A DNA stretch of 64,000 nt. Source: Curtobacterium sp. MCBD17_035 (GTDB lineage Bacteria; Actinomycetota; Actinomycetes; Actinomycetales; Microbacteriaceae). Position numbers and translations under genes: made by a program. Of this stretch, positions 49,559-57,276 are shown one piece after another. The first letter of the stretch is position 1. The number at the start of each line of letters is the position of its first letter. The stretch lies in NCBI RefSeq assembly GCF_003234815.2, contig NZ_CP126279.1:2728001-2792000 (forward strand), read 5' to 3'. The notes beneath the pieces were generated by a model that ran no database searches, was not told the origin of the DNA, and saw only the letters and a list, made by a program, of their open reading frames with translations.

Positions 49559-50352
49559 CCGGCATGACCGTCGACGTCGTCCTCCCCTGCCTCGACGAGG
49601 CCGAGGCGCTGCCCAGCGTCCTCACCCGCCTGCCCGATGGATACCGCGCGATCGTGGTGGACAACGGCTCGACCGACGGGTCCGCCGAGGTCGCCCGCGC
49701 GCACGGGGCGCTCGTCGTCACGGAGCCCCGACGCGGGTTCGGGTCGGCCTGCGCCGCCGGGGTCGCCGCCGCCACCGCCGACGTCATCGCGTTCTGCGAC
49801 GCCGACGCCTCGATGGACCCGATGGACCTCGTCCCGCTCGTCGCACGGGTCACCGAGGGCCGCGCGGACCTGGCTCTCGGCCGGCGACGTCCGACCGGGT
49901 CCGGCGCCTGGGCCCCGCACGCCCGGTTCGCGAACGTCGTCCTCGCCCGGCTCATGCGCGGTGCCACCGGGTACCGCCTGCACGACCTCGGCCCGATGCG
50001 GGCGATGTACCGCGAGGGTCTCGTCGCCCTCGACCTCCAGGACCGCCGGAGCGGCTACCCGCTCGAGATGGTCCTCGCCGCGCACCGCGCCGGATGGCGC
50101 GTCGACGAGTCCGACATCGGGTACGCGCAGCGCATCGGCGACAGCAAGGTCACGGGCACCCTGCGCGGCACCGTCAACGCCATCCGCGACATGTCACGGC
50201 TCCTCCGCCGGTACCGGCGGGAGGACCGGCTCGACCCCGCCCGACCGGCCCGCGTCGATGGCGGAACCGCTGCGCGGACCGCTGCCGCGCCTCCCGACCG
50301 GTCGACGGGCGTCCAGTCGGCGGGAGCGGACGCGACGGAGGTGCGCGCGTGA
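49555..50352 (+). CDS. Glycosyltransferase family 2
   Basis: A 265-residue GT-A enzyme: MTVDVVLPCLDEAEALPSVL, IVVDNGSTDGSAEVARAHGA, EPRRGFGSACAAGVAAATAD, and CDADASMDP with the D-x-D metal motif. RSGYPLEMVLAAHRAGWRVD and GDSKVTGTLRGTVNAIRDM resemble the DPM1/'arsenosugar' GT2 pattern. No membrane helices. The last 40 residues are disordered. It likely transfers a sugar from a nucleotide donor to a lipid phosphate or small acceptor. 4-bp overlaps on both sides. Confidence 0.86.
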   Translation: MTGMTVDVVLPCLDEAEALPSVLTRLPDGYRAIVVDNGSTDGSAEVARAHGALVVTEPRRGFGSACAAGVAAATADVIAFCDADASMDPMDLVPLVARVTEGRADLALGRRRPTGSGAWAPHARFANVVLARLMRGATGYRLHDLGPMRAMYREGLVALDLQDRRSGYPLEMVLAAHRAGWRVDESDIGYAQRIGDSKVTGTLRGTVNAIRDMSRLLRRYRREDRLDPARPARVDGGTAARTAAAPPDRSTGVQSAGADATEVRA

Positions 50353-51023
50353 CGACCGTGGTGCTCATCTGCAAGGAGTGCGTGCCCGGCCGTGTGAAGA
50401 CGCGGCTCTCGCCGGCGCTCTCGCCGGTCGAGGCGGCCCGGGTCGCCGCGGCGAGCCTCGACGACACGATCGCCGCCGTGCTCGCCATGCCCGCCGAGCG
50501 ACGGGTGCTCCTGTTCGACGGCGAGCACGTCCCCGCCGCCGCGGCGTCCTTCGACGTCCTGCACCAGGTGCGGGGCGACCTCGACGAGCGACTCGCGGCC
50601 ATGTTCGACACCGTGGAGGGTCCCACCCTGCTCGTCGGCATGGACACGCCGCAGCTCACGCCCGCGCACGTCGCCCCCGTGTTCGTCCGCGGCGCCGACG
50701 GCCAGGAGGGCGCTGACCACGACGCGTGGTTCGGACCGGCCGCGGACGGCGGGTTCTGGGGCCTGTGGCTCCGCGAGCCGCGCGGCGACCTGGTCCGCGG
50801 CGTCCCGATGTCCCGCGACGACACCGGGGCGGTGCAGCTCGACCGCCTCCGCGCCGCCGGGCTGCACGTCGGTCTGCTCGATGAGCTCCTCGACGTCGAC
50901 ACGATCGCCGACGCCGAGGCGGTCGCCGCACTCGCGCCGGGGTCCCGGTTCGCGGCGGCGCTCGCCACGGTGCGCGAGGACGACCCGGACGCCGGACGCG
51001 ACCTCGAGGAGGCACGGCGATGA
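50349..51023 (+). CDS. DUF2064/TIGR04282-type glycosyltransferase-like protein
   Basis: A 224-residue nucleotidyl/glycosyl-transferase-fold protein: LICKECVPGRVKTRLSPALS, with K-x-P-G-x-VKTRL, is the DUF2064 signature. LLVGMDTPQLTPAHV and FGPAADGGFWGLWLREP (G-x-A-x-DGGF-x-x-GL) are further hallmarks. This family is annotated as arsenosugar-biosynthesis-associated. It lacks a D-x-D in the usual place but has G-MDTP. GTG start within a GTGA overlap. Function unproven; it may activate or transfer a sugar-1-phosphate. Confidence 0.85.
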   Translation: MTTVVLICKECVPGRVKTRLSPALSPVEAARVAAASLDDTIAAVLAMPAERRVLLFDGEHVPAAAASFDVLHQVRGDLDERLAAMFDTVEGPTLLVGMDTPQLTPAHVAPVFVRGADGQEGADHDAWFGPAADGGFWGLWLREPRGDLVRGVPMSRDDTGAVQLDRLRAAGLHVGLLDELLDVDTIADAEAVAALAPGSRFAAALATVREDDPDAGRDLEEARR

Positions 51024-51724
51024 CCACCGACACGATGCTCACCACCGGCGGCAGCCACGGAGGCGACGACCGCGATGCCGCGTTCGGCGCCGGCGGCGAC
51101 GAGCCGTACGCGCAGGCCCTCGCGACCGACGGCCACATCCGGCTCCGCGACCCCGACCGCCCGGGACACGACGTGACGTTCGACGTCGGCCGCTGGAACG
51201 CTCCCGCCGACGAGGTGGACCTGTCCCTGCTCGAGGTCGTCGACGGTCCGCTCATCGACATCGGTTGCGGCCCCGGACGGATGCTCGTCGCGGCGGGCCG
51301 GTTCGGGATCCCCGCACTCGGGGTCGACGTCTCCCCGGCTGCGGTCTCGATCGCCCAGCACGCCGGCGGCCGCGCGATCCAGGGTTCCGTGTTCGACCCC
51401 GTGCCCGACGAGGGCCACTGGGACACCGCGCTCGTGATCGACGGCAACATCGGGATCGGCGGGGACCCCGCGGCGTTGCTCGAGCGGTGCCGGGCGATCG
51501 TGCGCCCCGGCGGTCGGATCATCGTCGAGACGAACGCCGACCCGGACGCCGACCGCACCTACGACGCCCGCGTGGTGGACGCCGACGGCCGGACGAGCGC
51601 GGAGTTCCCCTGGGCCGAGGTCGGGCAGCGTGCGCTCCGCCGCGACGCCCGCGTCGCCGGGCTCAGGGAGTCGCAGCGCTGGACGGTCGCCGGTCGGTCG
51701 TTCTGCGAACTCCGCCGCCCCTGA
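51020..51724 (+). CDS. SAM-dependent methyltransferase (class I)
   Basis: A 234-residue Rossmann methyltransferase: LIDIGCGPGRMLVAAGRFGI (motif I), GVDVSPAAVSIAQHAGG (motif II), ALVIDGNIGIGGDPAALLER (motif IV region), and IVRPGGRIIVETNAD (post-motif). The first 45 residues are disordered. Last gene of the operon, ATGA overlap. It has no arsenite-binding cysteine series (only Cys in GCGPG, ERC and SFC), so ArsM function is unlikely. Acceptor unknown. Confidence 0.85.
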   Translation: MTTDTMLTTGGSHGGDDRDAAFGAGGDEPYAQALATDGHIRLRDPDRPGHDVTFDVGRWNAPADEVDLSLLEVVDGPLIDIGCGPGRMLVAAGRFGIPALGVDVSPAAVSIAQHAGGRAIQGSVFDPVPDEGHWDTALVIDGNIGIGGDPAALLERCRAIVRPGGRIIVETNADPDADRTYDARVVDADGRTSAEFPWAEVGQRALRRDARVAGLRESQRWTVAGRSFCELRRP

Positions 51725-51754
51725 TCGACTGCACCGCCCCCCTTCCGTCCCCTT

Positions 51755-51818
51755 CCGCGAGATCGCAGTCGTTGCCGTTCTGGAGGCGCCCAGAGCAGCA
51801 ACGACTGCGATCTCGCGG
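51755..51818. repeat. Long perfect hairpin between convergent genes
   Basis: A 21-bp perfect stem (51755-51775 with 51798-51818), each arm containing CGCGAGATCGCAGTCGTTGC or its complement. The 22-base loop can itself pair CTGG/CCAG, and the stem extends outward with TCCCCT/AGGGGA after a small bulge. It sits 31 bases after the methyltransferase stop and touches the stop of the convergent membrane-protein gene. It could terminate both, but is longer and more AT-containing than other terminators here. Its sequence differs from the CCGACGACAA family. Confidence 0.7.
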
Positions 51819-52325
51819 TCAGGGGAGGCCGGGGCCGGCCGGGCCCGAAGGGCCGGAGGCACCGGCCCCGCCGACGCGGCGGCGCCGGGTGCCGCGCAGG
51901 CCCACCGCGACCGCGCCGACCGCCACGACCCCGAGCACGACCTCGGCGAGCACGAGCCGGAGGGTGTAGTCGAACGGCACCACGGTCGGGTTCTTCTCGT
52001 GGTGCGTCGCCTGGATCTCGGGCAGCACCACGAGGGCGAGCACCGCTCCGACGACGACGGCGACCTGCACGACGACGAGCGTCCACCCGGGCAGACGTCG
52101 CCCGGCCTTCCGCAGCAGCACCCCGACCAGCACGACGAACGGCGAGAGCACCCCGTCGTGGAGCACCACGGCGCCGATGAGCCACCACAGGAGCCCGACC
52201 GCCTTGTGCGGCCGCTCGACGGACCCGAGGGTCCAGGCGCCGAACGCGAGGACCGCCACCCCGACGAGCACGAGCACGAGCCGGGCGATCCGGACGCCCC
52301 GAGCGGTGGTGGGCGCGGTGCTCAC
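51819..52325 (-). CDS. Small membrane protein coupled to the molybdoenzyme
   Basis: A 168-residue protein with three predicted helices (IARLVLVLVGVAVLAFGAWT; LLWWLIGAVVLHDGVLSPF; LVVVQVAVVVGAVLALVVLP) and possibly a fourth near LVLAEVVLGVVAVGAVAVGL. No known domain recognised. GTG start overlaps the molybdoenzyme stop by 4 bp, so it probably assists or anchors that enzyme, for example as an additional membrane subunit. The C-terminus is Gly/Pro-rich. Confidence 0.7.
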   Translation of the reverse strand: MSTAPTTARGVRIARLVLVLVGVAVLAFGAWTLGSVERPHKAVGLLWWLIGAVVLHDGVLSPFVVLVGVLLRKAGRRLPGWTLVVVQVAVVVGAVLALVVLPEIQATHHEKNPTVVPFDYTLRLVLAEVVLGVVAVGAVAVGLRGTRRRRVGGAGASGPSGPAGPGLP

Positions 52326-53701
52326 GAGGTCACCTCGATGCTCGAGAGCCACTTCGTCTGGAGCACCCCGGGCCGGCCGGGCGCGATGATCCGTGCCGGG
52401 TAGCCGTGGTCGAGCGGCAGGTCCGCGCCGTTGACCTCGAGCGCGACGAGCGTCGTGGGATCGGCGGCGTACTCCGCGCCCATCTCCATCACGCGGTACC
52501 CGCCGTGTCGCTCGAGGCTCGTGACCCGCAGCGTGCTGGCCGCCGGGGCCCCGACGGCCCGGACGAGGTCGCGGATGCGGACGCCGCGCCAGGTCGCCAT
52601 CTGGCTCCATCCCTCGACGCAGGCGATCGGCAGCTCGACCGTGACGAGGTCCATGGCCCGCAGGTCCGCCCGCGAGAAGCGCTTACGGACGCCGTTCGCG
52701 GACACCGTGAGCCCCCAGTCCCCCGCGCGGGCGGTCTCGGTCACCCCGGCGGCGTGGGCGGTCCGGTTCACGGGCAGGCCGGCCGGGCCGAGCCCACGCT
52801 GCCGCGGCGCGAAGAGGGTGAACGGTTCGCCCAGGCGGGAGGACTGCCCGACCGTGAGGACGACGACCGCGGCCACCGCGCCACCGACGGCGGTGAAGAA
52901 CCCGCGGCGCGCCAGGCGCTGCCGGCGTCCGTCCTGCGATGCGGCCGGAGGCTGGTCGCCGTCACCCACGCGGCCTCGCGGACCTCCGGGGTCCGCGTCG
53001 ATCCACCGGAGGAGTCGGCCCGTGACCCCGCGGGTCGGCGCCGCGGACGGGTGCCGGGCCTCCCGGCCGGAGCCCGCGTGAACCGGGGCGGCACCGTCGC
53101 CCGCGGGCACCGGATCGGGCACGAGCTCGCTGCGCACGGCGGGGTCGACGACGAACCGGCCCTCGGCGTCGTAGGAGTCCCGCGCGCGCCAGTACCGGAC
53201 GATGAGCGGGAGCTTCGCGCCGATGTGGATCGCGAGCGAGCCGATGAGCACGTACGACAGCGCGTAGTGCGTCTGCCGGAACGAGAACGGCCACGGGTAC
53301 CACTGGTACGTGTTGACGAGTCCGGTGAGCACCTGGACGACCGCCGCCGACACGAAGACCGTGATGGAGGCCCGTTCCAGCAGGTGCACCGGCCCACGGA
53401 GCGGGGGGTCCTGGACGAGCGCCGGCATGACCGTGTTCAGCTTGGCGAACAGGAGCGGGATGATCGCGATGCCGGTCGTGATGTGGAGGCCCTGCGTGAA
53501 CTGGTAGAGCCGGGCCGGCTGCGTGGGGAACGTCATCCAGGGCAGCGGGTCCTGCAGGAAGTGGCTCCACAGTCCGGTCGCGAAGCACACGAGGAACGCG
53601 ATGCCGAGCAGGCGCCCGAGCACGACCGCGGACCGGGCGTTGCGGTTCGGCGACGCCAGGCCGCGGCGGAGGTCACGGAGCAGCCGACGCACGGCGTTCA
53701 T
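52322..53701 (-). CDS. Membrane cytochrome b-like/molybdopterin oxidoreductase fusion (YedZ-YedY-like)
   Basis: A 459-residue fusion. Residues about 20-170 form a four-helix cytochrome-b-like unit with candidate haem histidines in GLWSHFLQD, GLHITTGIAI, THYALSYVL and AIHIGAKL. After a Pro/Arg-rich linker there is an internal twin-arginine-like helix (ARRGFFTAVGGAVAAVVVL). The C-terminal SUOX/YedY domain (about 300-459) has the Mo-ligand Cys361 in PIACVEGWS. YedY-type enzymes reduce methionine sulfoxide or other S/N-oxides using quinol electrons from YedZ. Here both functions are in one chain, facing outside. Substrate unknown. Surrounded by cofactor genes. Confidence 0.85.
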   Translation of the reverse strand: MNAVRRLLRDLRRGLASPNRNARSAVVLGRLLGIAFLVCFATGLWSHFLQDPLPWMTFPTQPARLYQFTQGLHITTGIAIIPLLFAKLNTVMPALVQDPPLRGPVHLLERASITVFVSAAVVQVLTGLVNTYQWYPWPFSFRQTHYALSYVLIGSLAIHIGAKLPLIVRYWRARDSYDAEGRFVVDPAVRSELVPDPVPAGDGAAPVHAGSGREARHPSAAPTRGVTGRLLRWIDADPGGPRGRVGDGDQPPAASQDGRRQRLARRGFFTAVGGAVAAVVVLTVGQSSRLGEPFTLFAPRQRGLGPAGLPVNRTAHAAGVTETARAGDWGLTVSANGVRKRFSRADLRAMDLVTVELPIACVEGWSQMATWRGVRIRDLVRAVGAPAASTLRVTSLERHGGYRVMEMGAEYAADPTTLVALEVNGADLPLDHGYPARIIAPGRPGVLQTKWLSSIEVTS

Positions 53702-53778
53702 CCTGGCATCCCCTCCGGGCCGATCACGGTGGAACCGCCGGATGTGATGCCGACGGGTGCCACTACGCTCGTCGCACC

Positions 53779-55272
53779 ATGCCCCGAGCCCCGCGCCGCA
53801 CGAGCACTGAGCGTCCCACCCGCCTCGGCGCCGTGCTCGCCACCCTCCCGGCCGCGGTCACCGTGCTCGTGCTCGCGGGCGTCATCGCCTGGGGCATCAC
53901 GCATCTGGGGTTCCTCCGTCCGGGTCATCGCACTCCATTCGTCACGTGGACCTGCATCGCTTGGGCGGTCTTCGTGCTCGGTGTCCTGCTGCTCCGCGCG
54001 GTGCCGCGGCGCGCGGTGGCCGCGGTCGTCCTGGGCGGCGCCGTGGTCGTCGGGGTCGCGGCGTTGGCCGGGCCGCCGGACACGAGCTCGGACAGCGCGC
54101 GGTACGCGTGGGACGGCATCGTGCAGCTGCACGGTCTGTCGCCCTACGCGCACACGCCGTCGTCCCACGTGCTCGCGGGCATCCGGCCGGACTGGCTCTT
54201 CGGGCACCCGACCCCGCACGTGGTGCAGAGCCCGACCGGCCCCACGTACTGCCCGGGGGACCGCATCCAGACCGCCCACGACACCGCCACGGACGCGCGC
54301 CTCTGCACTCCGATCAACCGGCCCTCGGTGCCGACGATCTACCCGCCCATGGCCGAGCTCTGGTTCGCCCTGGTCCGCAGCCTGGTGGCCGTGACGGCGA
54401 CGTACTGGCCGATGCAGGTCGCGGGCCTCGCCGTGTCGCTCGGGGTCACCGTCGGCCTGCTCCTCGTGCTGCGGCGCGCCCGCGCCGACCTCCGCTGGGC
54501 GGCCCTGTGGGCGTGGTGCCCGCTGGTCGCGTCCGAGGCGGTGACGAACTCGCACGTCGACGTCCTCGGCGCCGCGCTCGTCACGGTCGGCGCGGTGCTC
54601 GTCGCGTTCGGCCGTCCGGTGTGGGGCGGGATCGCGCTCGGTGCGGCGACGAGCACGAAGCTCATCCCCGCGATCGCGTACCCGGCCCTCCTCGGACGCC
54701 GCCGCTCGTGGTGGGCGCTGCTCGTCGGGGTCGCGGTGTTCGCGGTGCTGTACGTGCCGTACGTGGCGACGACGGGCCTCCGCGTGCTCGGCTACCTGCC
54801 CGGGTACCTGTCCGAGGAGGGCTACGACGACGGCTCCCGGTTCGCCCTCGTGTCGCTGGTCGCCCACGGGAACGCGGCGATCGTCGTCGTCGGCGTGGTC
54901 GTGCTCCTGACAGCGGTCGTCGCCTGGCGCGTCGCCGATCCCGCCCGGCCGTGGAGCGGCGAGGTGCTCGTGATCGGGGTGACCCTGCTCGCCGTGAGCC
55001 CCCGCTACCCCTGGTACGCGCTGCTCCTCGTGCCGTTCGTCGTGCTGTCCGGGCGGTGGGAGTGGCTCGCGGTCGGACTCGCGATCACGGTCCGGCAACT
55101 GCACCCGTCGGTCGACACGTTCCGGTGGACCCTCGCGGCGGCGGCAGCGCTCGTGCTCGTCGGAACGCTGGTGCGGACACCGCGTTCGGACTGGGTACGC
55201 TGGCGCGCCCGCTTGTCCCCCGAACGCCACGCCCCCGTTCCGGGGGGTTCGGATCCGGACCGGCTCGTTTAG
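53779..55272 (+). CDS. Polytopic glycosyltransferase, GT87/DUF2029-like
   Basis: A 497-residue protein with about 11-12 helices. The first large outer loop contains PPDTSSDSARYAWDGIVQL and GLSPYAHTPSS, and the D-x-x-R-Y-x-W-D region matches the acidic catalytic loop of GT-C mannosyltransferases such as the PimE/GT87 group. TIYPPMAELWFALV is typical of these proteins. It should use a polyprenyl-phosphate sugar to extend an envelope glycan or lipid outside the membrane. Divergent from the molybdoenzyme and just downstream of the sugar operon's strand switch. The GT2 in that operon could make its donor (inference). Confidence 0.8.
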   Translation: MPRAPRRTSTERPTRLGAVLATLPAAVTVLVLAGVIAWGITHLGFLRPGHRTPFVTWTCIAWAVFVLGVLLLRAVPRRAVAAVVLGGAVVVGVAALAGPPDTSSDSARYAWDGIVQLHGLSPYAHTPSSHVLAGIRPDWLFGHPTPHVVQSPTGPTYCPGDRIQTAHDTATDARLCTPINRPSVPTIYPPMAELWFALVRSLVAVTATYWPMQVAGLAVSLGVTVGLLLVLRRARADLRWAALWAWCPLVASEAVTNSHVDVLGAALVTVGAVLVAFGRPVWGGIALGAATSTKLIPAIAYPALLGRRRSWWALLVGVAVFAVLYVPYVATTGLRVLGYLPGYLSEEGYDDGSRFALVSLVAHGNAAIVVVGVVVLLTAVVAWRVADPARPWSGEVLVIGVTLLAVSPRYPWYALLLVPFVVLSGRWEWLAVGLAITVRQLHPSVDTFRWTLAAAAALVLVGTLVRTPRSDWVRWRARLSPERHAPVPGGSDPDRLV

Positions 55273-55329
55273 GCTCATCCGGACCGTTGGGGCGGCAGAG
55301 GGAACCGCCCATGATCAGGGAGTTCCGAC

Positions 55330-57141
55330 TTGCGACCCAGCAAATTCTCAGGGGTGGTCGCTGCCGCGGCAGCCTGCACGGCCGTCGTCCTCGGCGGCCC
55401 GCTGCTGACCGTCACCAGTGCGGCGGCAGCCACCAGCACGGCCACCACGAGCACCAGCGCCACCACCACGACCACCACCGTGGGCACGGCGGCGGCGCCG
55501 TCCGCCTCCGCGACGGCCGCCGTGCCGGCGACGCCGTCCGCGAGCGCGTCGGCGTCGCCGAGCGCCGCCGCGACCGCCGCGGCGACCGCCGGCGCCACCG
55601 CCTCCGCCAGCGCCACGGCGCCCGCGAGCGCCGACGGGTCGGCCACGGGTGACGGCGACCCGTCGCTCGCCGAGATGAACGCCGCGGGCAACCACACGAT
55701 GGGCTCGACGATCGCGGCGAACACCGGCGCGAACGTGTCCGGCGGCCTCATGCACGCGAACGCGGCGAACTCGTCGGCGGTCCCGGGCACCGACGGGTTC
55801 GACATCAGCGCGTGGCAGACGAACAGCAGCATCAACTGGTCGTCCGCCTACAACAAGGGTGCGCGGTTCGTGTACATCAAGGCGTCCGAGTCGACCTCCT
55901 ACACGAGCAGCCAGTTCGCGTCGCAGTGGACCAGCGCCACGAACGCCGGACTCATCCGCGGGGCGTACCACTTCGCGGTTCCGAACAAGTCGAGCGGCGC
56001 GACGCAGGCCACCTACTTCGCGGCGCACGGCGGCGGCTGGAGCGCGGACGGCCGGACGTTGCCCCCGCTGCTCGACATCGAGTACGACCCGTACACCGGC
56101 ACCGACGGCACGAACACCTGCTACGGCCTGAGCGCCTCGGCGATGGTGTCGTGGATCCGGGACTTCTCGAACACGATCAAGGCGAAGACCGGCGTCCTGC
56201 CGGCGATCTACTCGACCACCGACTGGTGGAAGACGTGCACGGGCAACAGCGCGGCGTTCAGCGGCAGCCCGCTGTTCATCGCCCGCTACCCGAGCAGCCT
56301 GTCGTCCGGGGCGGGGACGCTCCCCGCGAGCTGGACGAAGTACGCCATGTGGCAGTACGCCGACGCCGGCGTGTTCGCGGGCGACCAGGACGTCTACAAC
56401 GGCACGCTCGCCCAGCTGCGGCAGTTCGCGTCGGGTGGCGGTGGCTCCGCTCCGGCGATCCCGGCCGTGACCACGGTCGGCAGCTCCCTCAGCGCGGGTG
56501 CGCAGCTGAACGGCGGGCAGGGCATCACGTCGGCGAACAAGCAGTACACGCTGAGCATGCAGGCCGACGGCAACCTCGTCGTCTACGGCATGAACCGCGC
56601 CCTGTGGTCCAGCCGCACGAGCGGCAAGCCCGGCGCCTACCTGAAGATGCAGGCGGACGGCAACCTCGTCGTGTACCTGGGGAGCAAGGCGATCTGGGAG
56701 AGCCACACCTCGAACAAGCCGGCGAACAAGCTCACCATGGAGGACAACGGGGACCTGCGGCTCGAGAACGGCAGCACGCTGTACTGGCACACGAACCGTC
56801 CGGGTGCCGACACGATGACGCCGACCTCGACGCTCACCGCCGGCCAGTACCTGCTGTCCCAGAACGGCAAGAAGCAGTTCATCGTGCAGGCGGACGGCAA
56901 CGTCGTGGTCTACAGCAGCGGCAAGGCGACCTGGGCGTCCCAGACGTCGAAGAAGGGCGGCACCACGCTGACCCTCCAGGCCGACCAGAACACGGTGCTC
57001 TACAACAGCGCCGGGTCCGCGCTGTGGTCGACGAAGTCGAGCAAGTCCGGCGCGACGCGACTGGTGATGCAGGACGACGGCAACCTCGTGCTCTACAAGG
57101 GCACGAAGGCGGTCTGGGAGTCCCACACGTCCGGACGCTGA
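55330..57141 (+). CDS. Secreted GH25 lysozyme fused to two B-lectin domains
   Basis: A 603-codon exported protein starting with TTG, seven bases after AGGGAG. Signal VVAAAAACTAVVLGGPLLTV is followed by an 80-residue Ala/Ser/Thr-rich region. The GH25 muramidase domain (about 150-365) has Asp158 in GFDISAWQ and the D-x-E pair Asp249/Glu251 in LLDIEYD. Two bulb-lectin domains (about 385-490 and 495-602) contain six Q-x-D-x-N-x-V-x-Y positions, four of them canonical (QADGNLVVY twice, QADGNVVVY, QDDGNLVLY) and two degenerate. The lysozyme would cut peptidoglycan and the lectin bind mannose-type glycans, suggesting an antagonistic or wall-remodelling enzyme. Confidence 0.9.
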   Translation: MRPSKFSGVVAAAAACTAVVLGGPLLTVTSAAAATSTATTSTSATTTTTTVGTAAAPSASATAAVPATPSASASASPSAAATAAATAGATASASATAPASADGSATGDGDPSLAEMNAAGNHTMGSTIAANTGANVSGGLMHANAANSSAVPGTDGFDISAWQTNSSINWSSAYNKGARFVYIKASESTSYTSSQFASQWTSATNAGLIRGAYHFAVPNKSSGATQATYFAAHGGGWSADGRTLPPLLDIEYDPYTGTDGTNTCYGLSASAMVSWIRDFSNTIKAKTGVLPAIYSTTDWWKTCTGNSAAFSGSPLFIARYPSSLSSGAGTLPASWTKYAMWQYADAGVFAGDQDVYNGTLAQLRQFASGGGGSAPAIPAVTTVGSSLSAGAQLNGGQGITSANKQYTLSMQADGNLVVYGMNRALWSSRTSGKPGAYLKMQADGNLVVYLGSKAIWESHTSNKPANKLTMEDNGDLRLENGSTLYWHTNRPGADTMTPTSTLTAGQYLLSQNGKKQFIVQADGNVVVYSSGKATWASQTSKKGGTTLTLQADQNTVLYNSAGSALWSTKSSKSGATRLVMQDDGNLVLYKGTKAVWESHTSGR

Positions 57142-57180
57142 CACGCTGACCTGCTCCGACCCACCTGGTCGGGCGGTCGC

Positions 57181-57227
57181 CCAGGAGGCCCGGCCCCGCG
57201 CACGCAGCGCAGGGCCGGGCCTCCTGG
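57181..57227 (+). terminator. Strong hairpin terminator after the lysozyme gene
   Basis: A perfect 16-bp stem CCAGGAGGCCCGGCCC/GGGCCGGGCCTCCTGG around a 15-base loop, 39 bases after the stop codon. It insulates moaA downstream. Confidence 0.8.
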
Positions 57228-57276
57228 CCGTCGCGGCTGGGACAGCGCCGCCGGGACCGCGACGTAGGCTGACGTC

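Noticed and set aside
47373..51724. Arsenosugar biosynthesis proper
   Set aside because: No ArsM-type cysteine series, no ArsS-like radical-SAM gene and no arsenic transporter or ArsR in the window; only the transferase families overlap.
55418..55678. Alternate-frame Arg/Pro-rich protein inside the lysozyme N-terminus
   Set aside because: Produced by the Ala/Ser/Thr codon repeats of the stalk region read out of frame.
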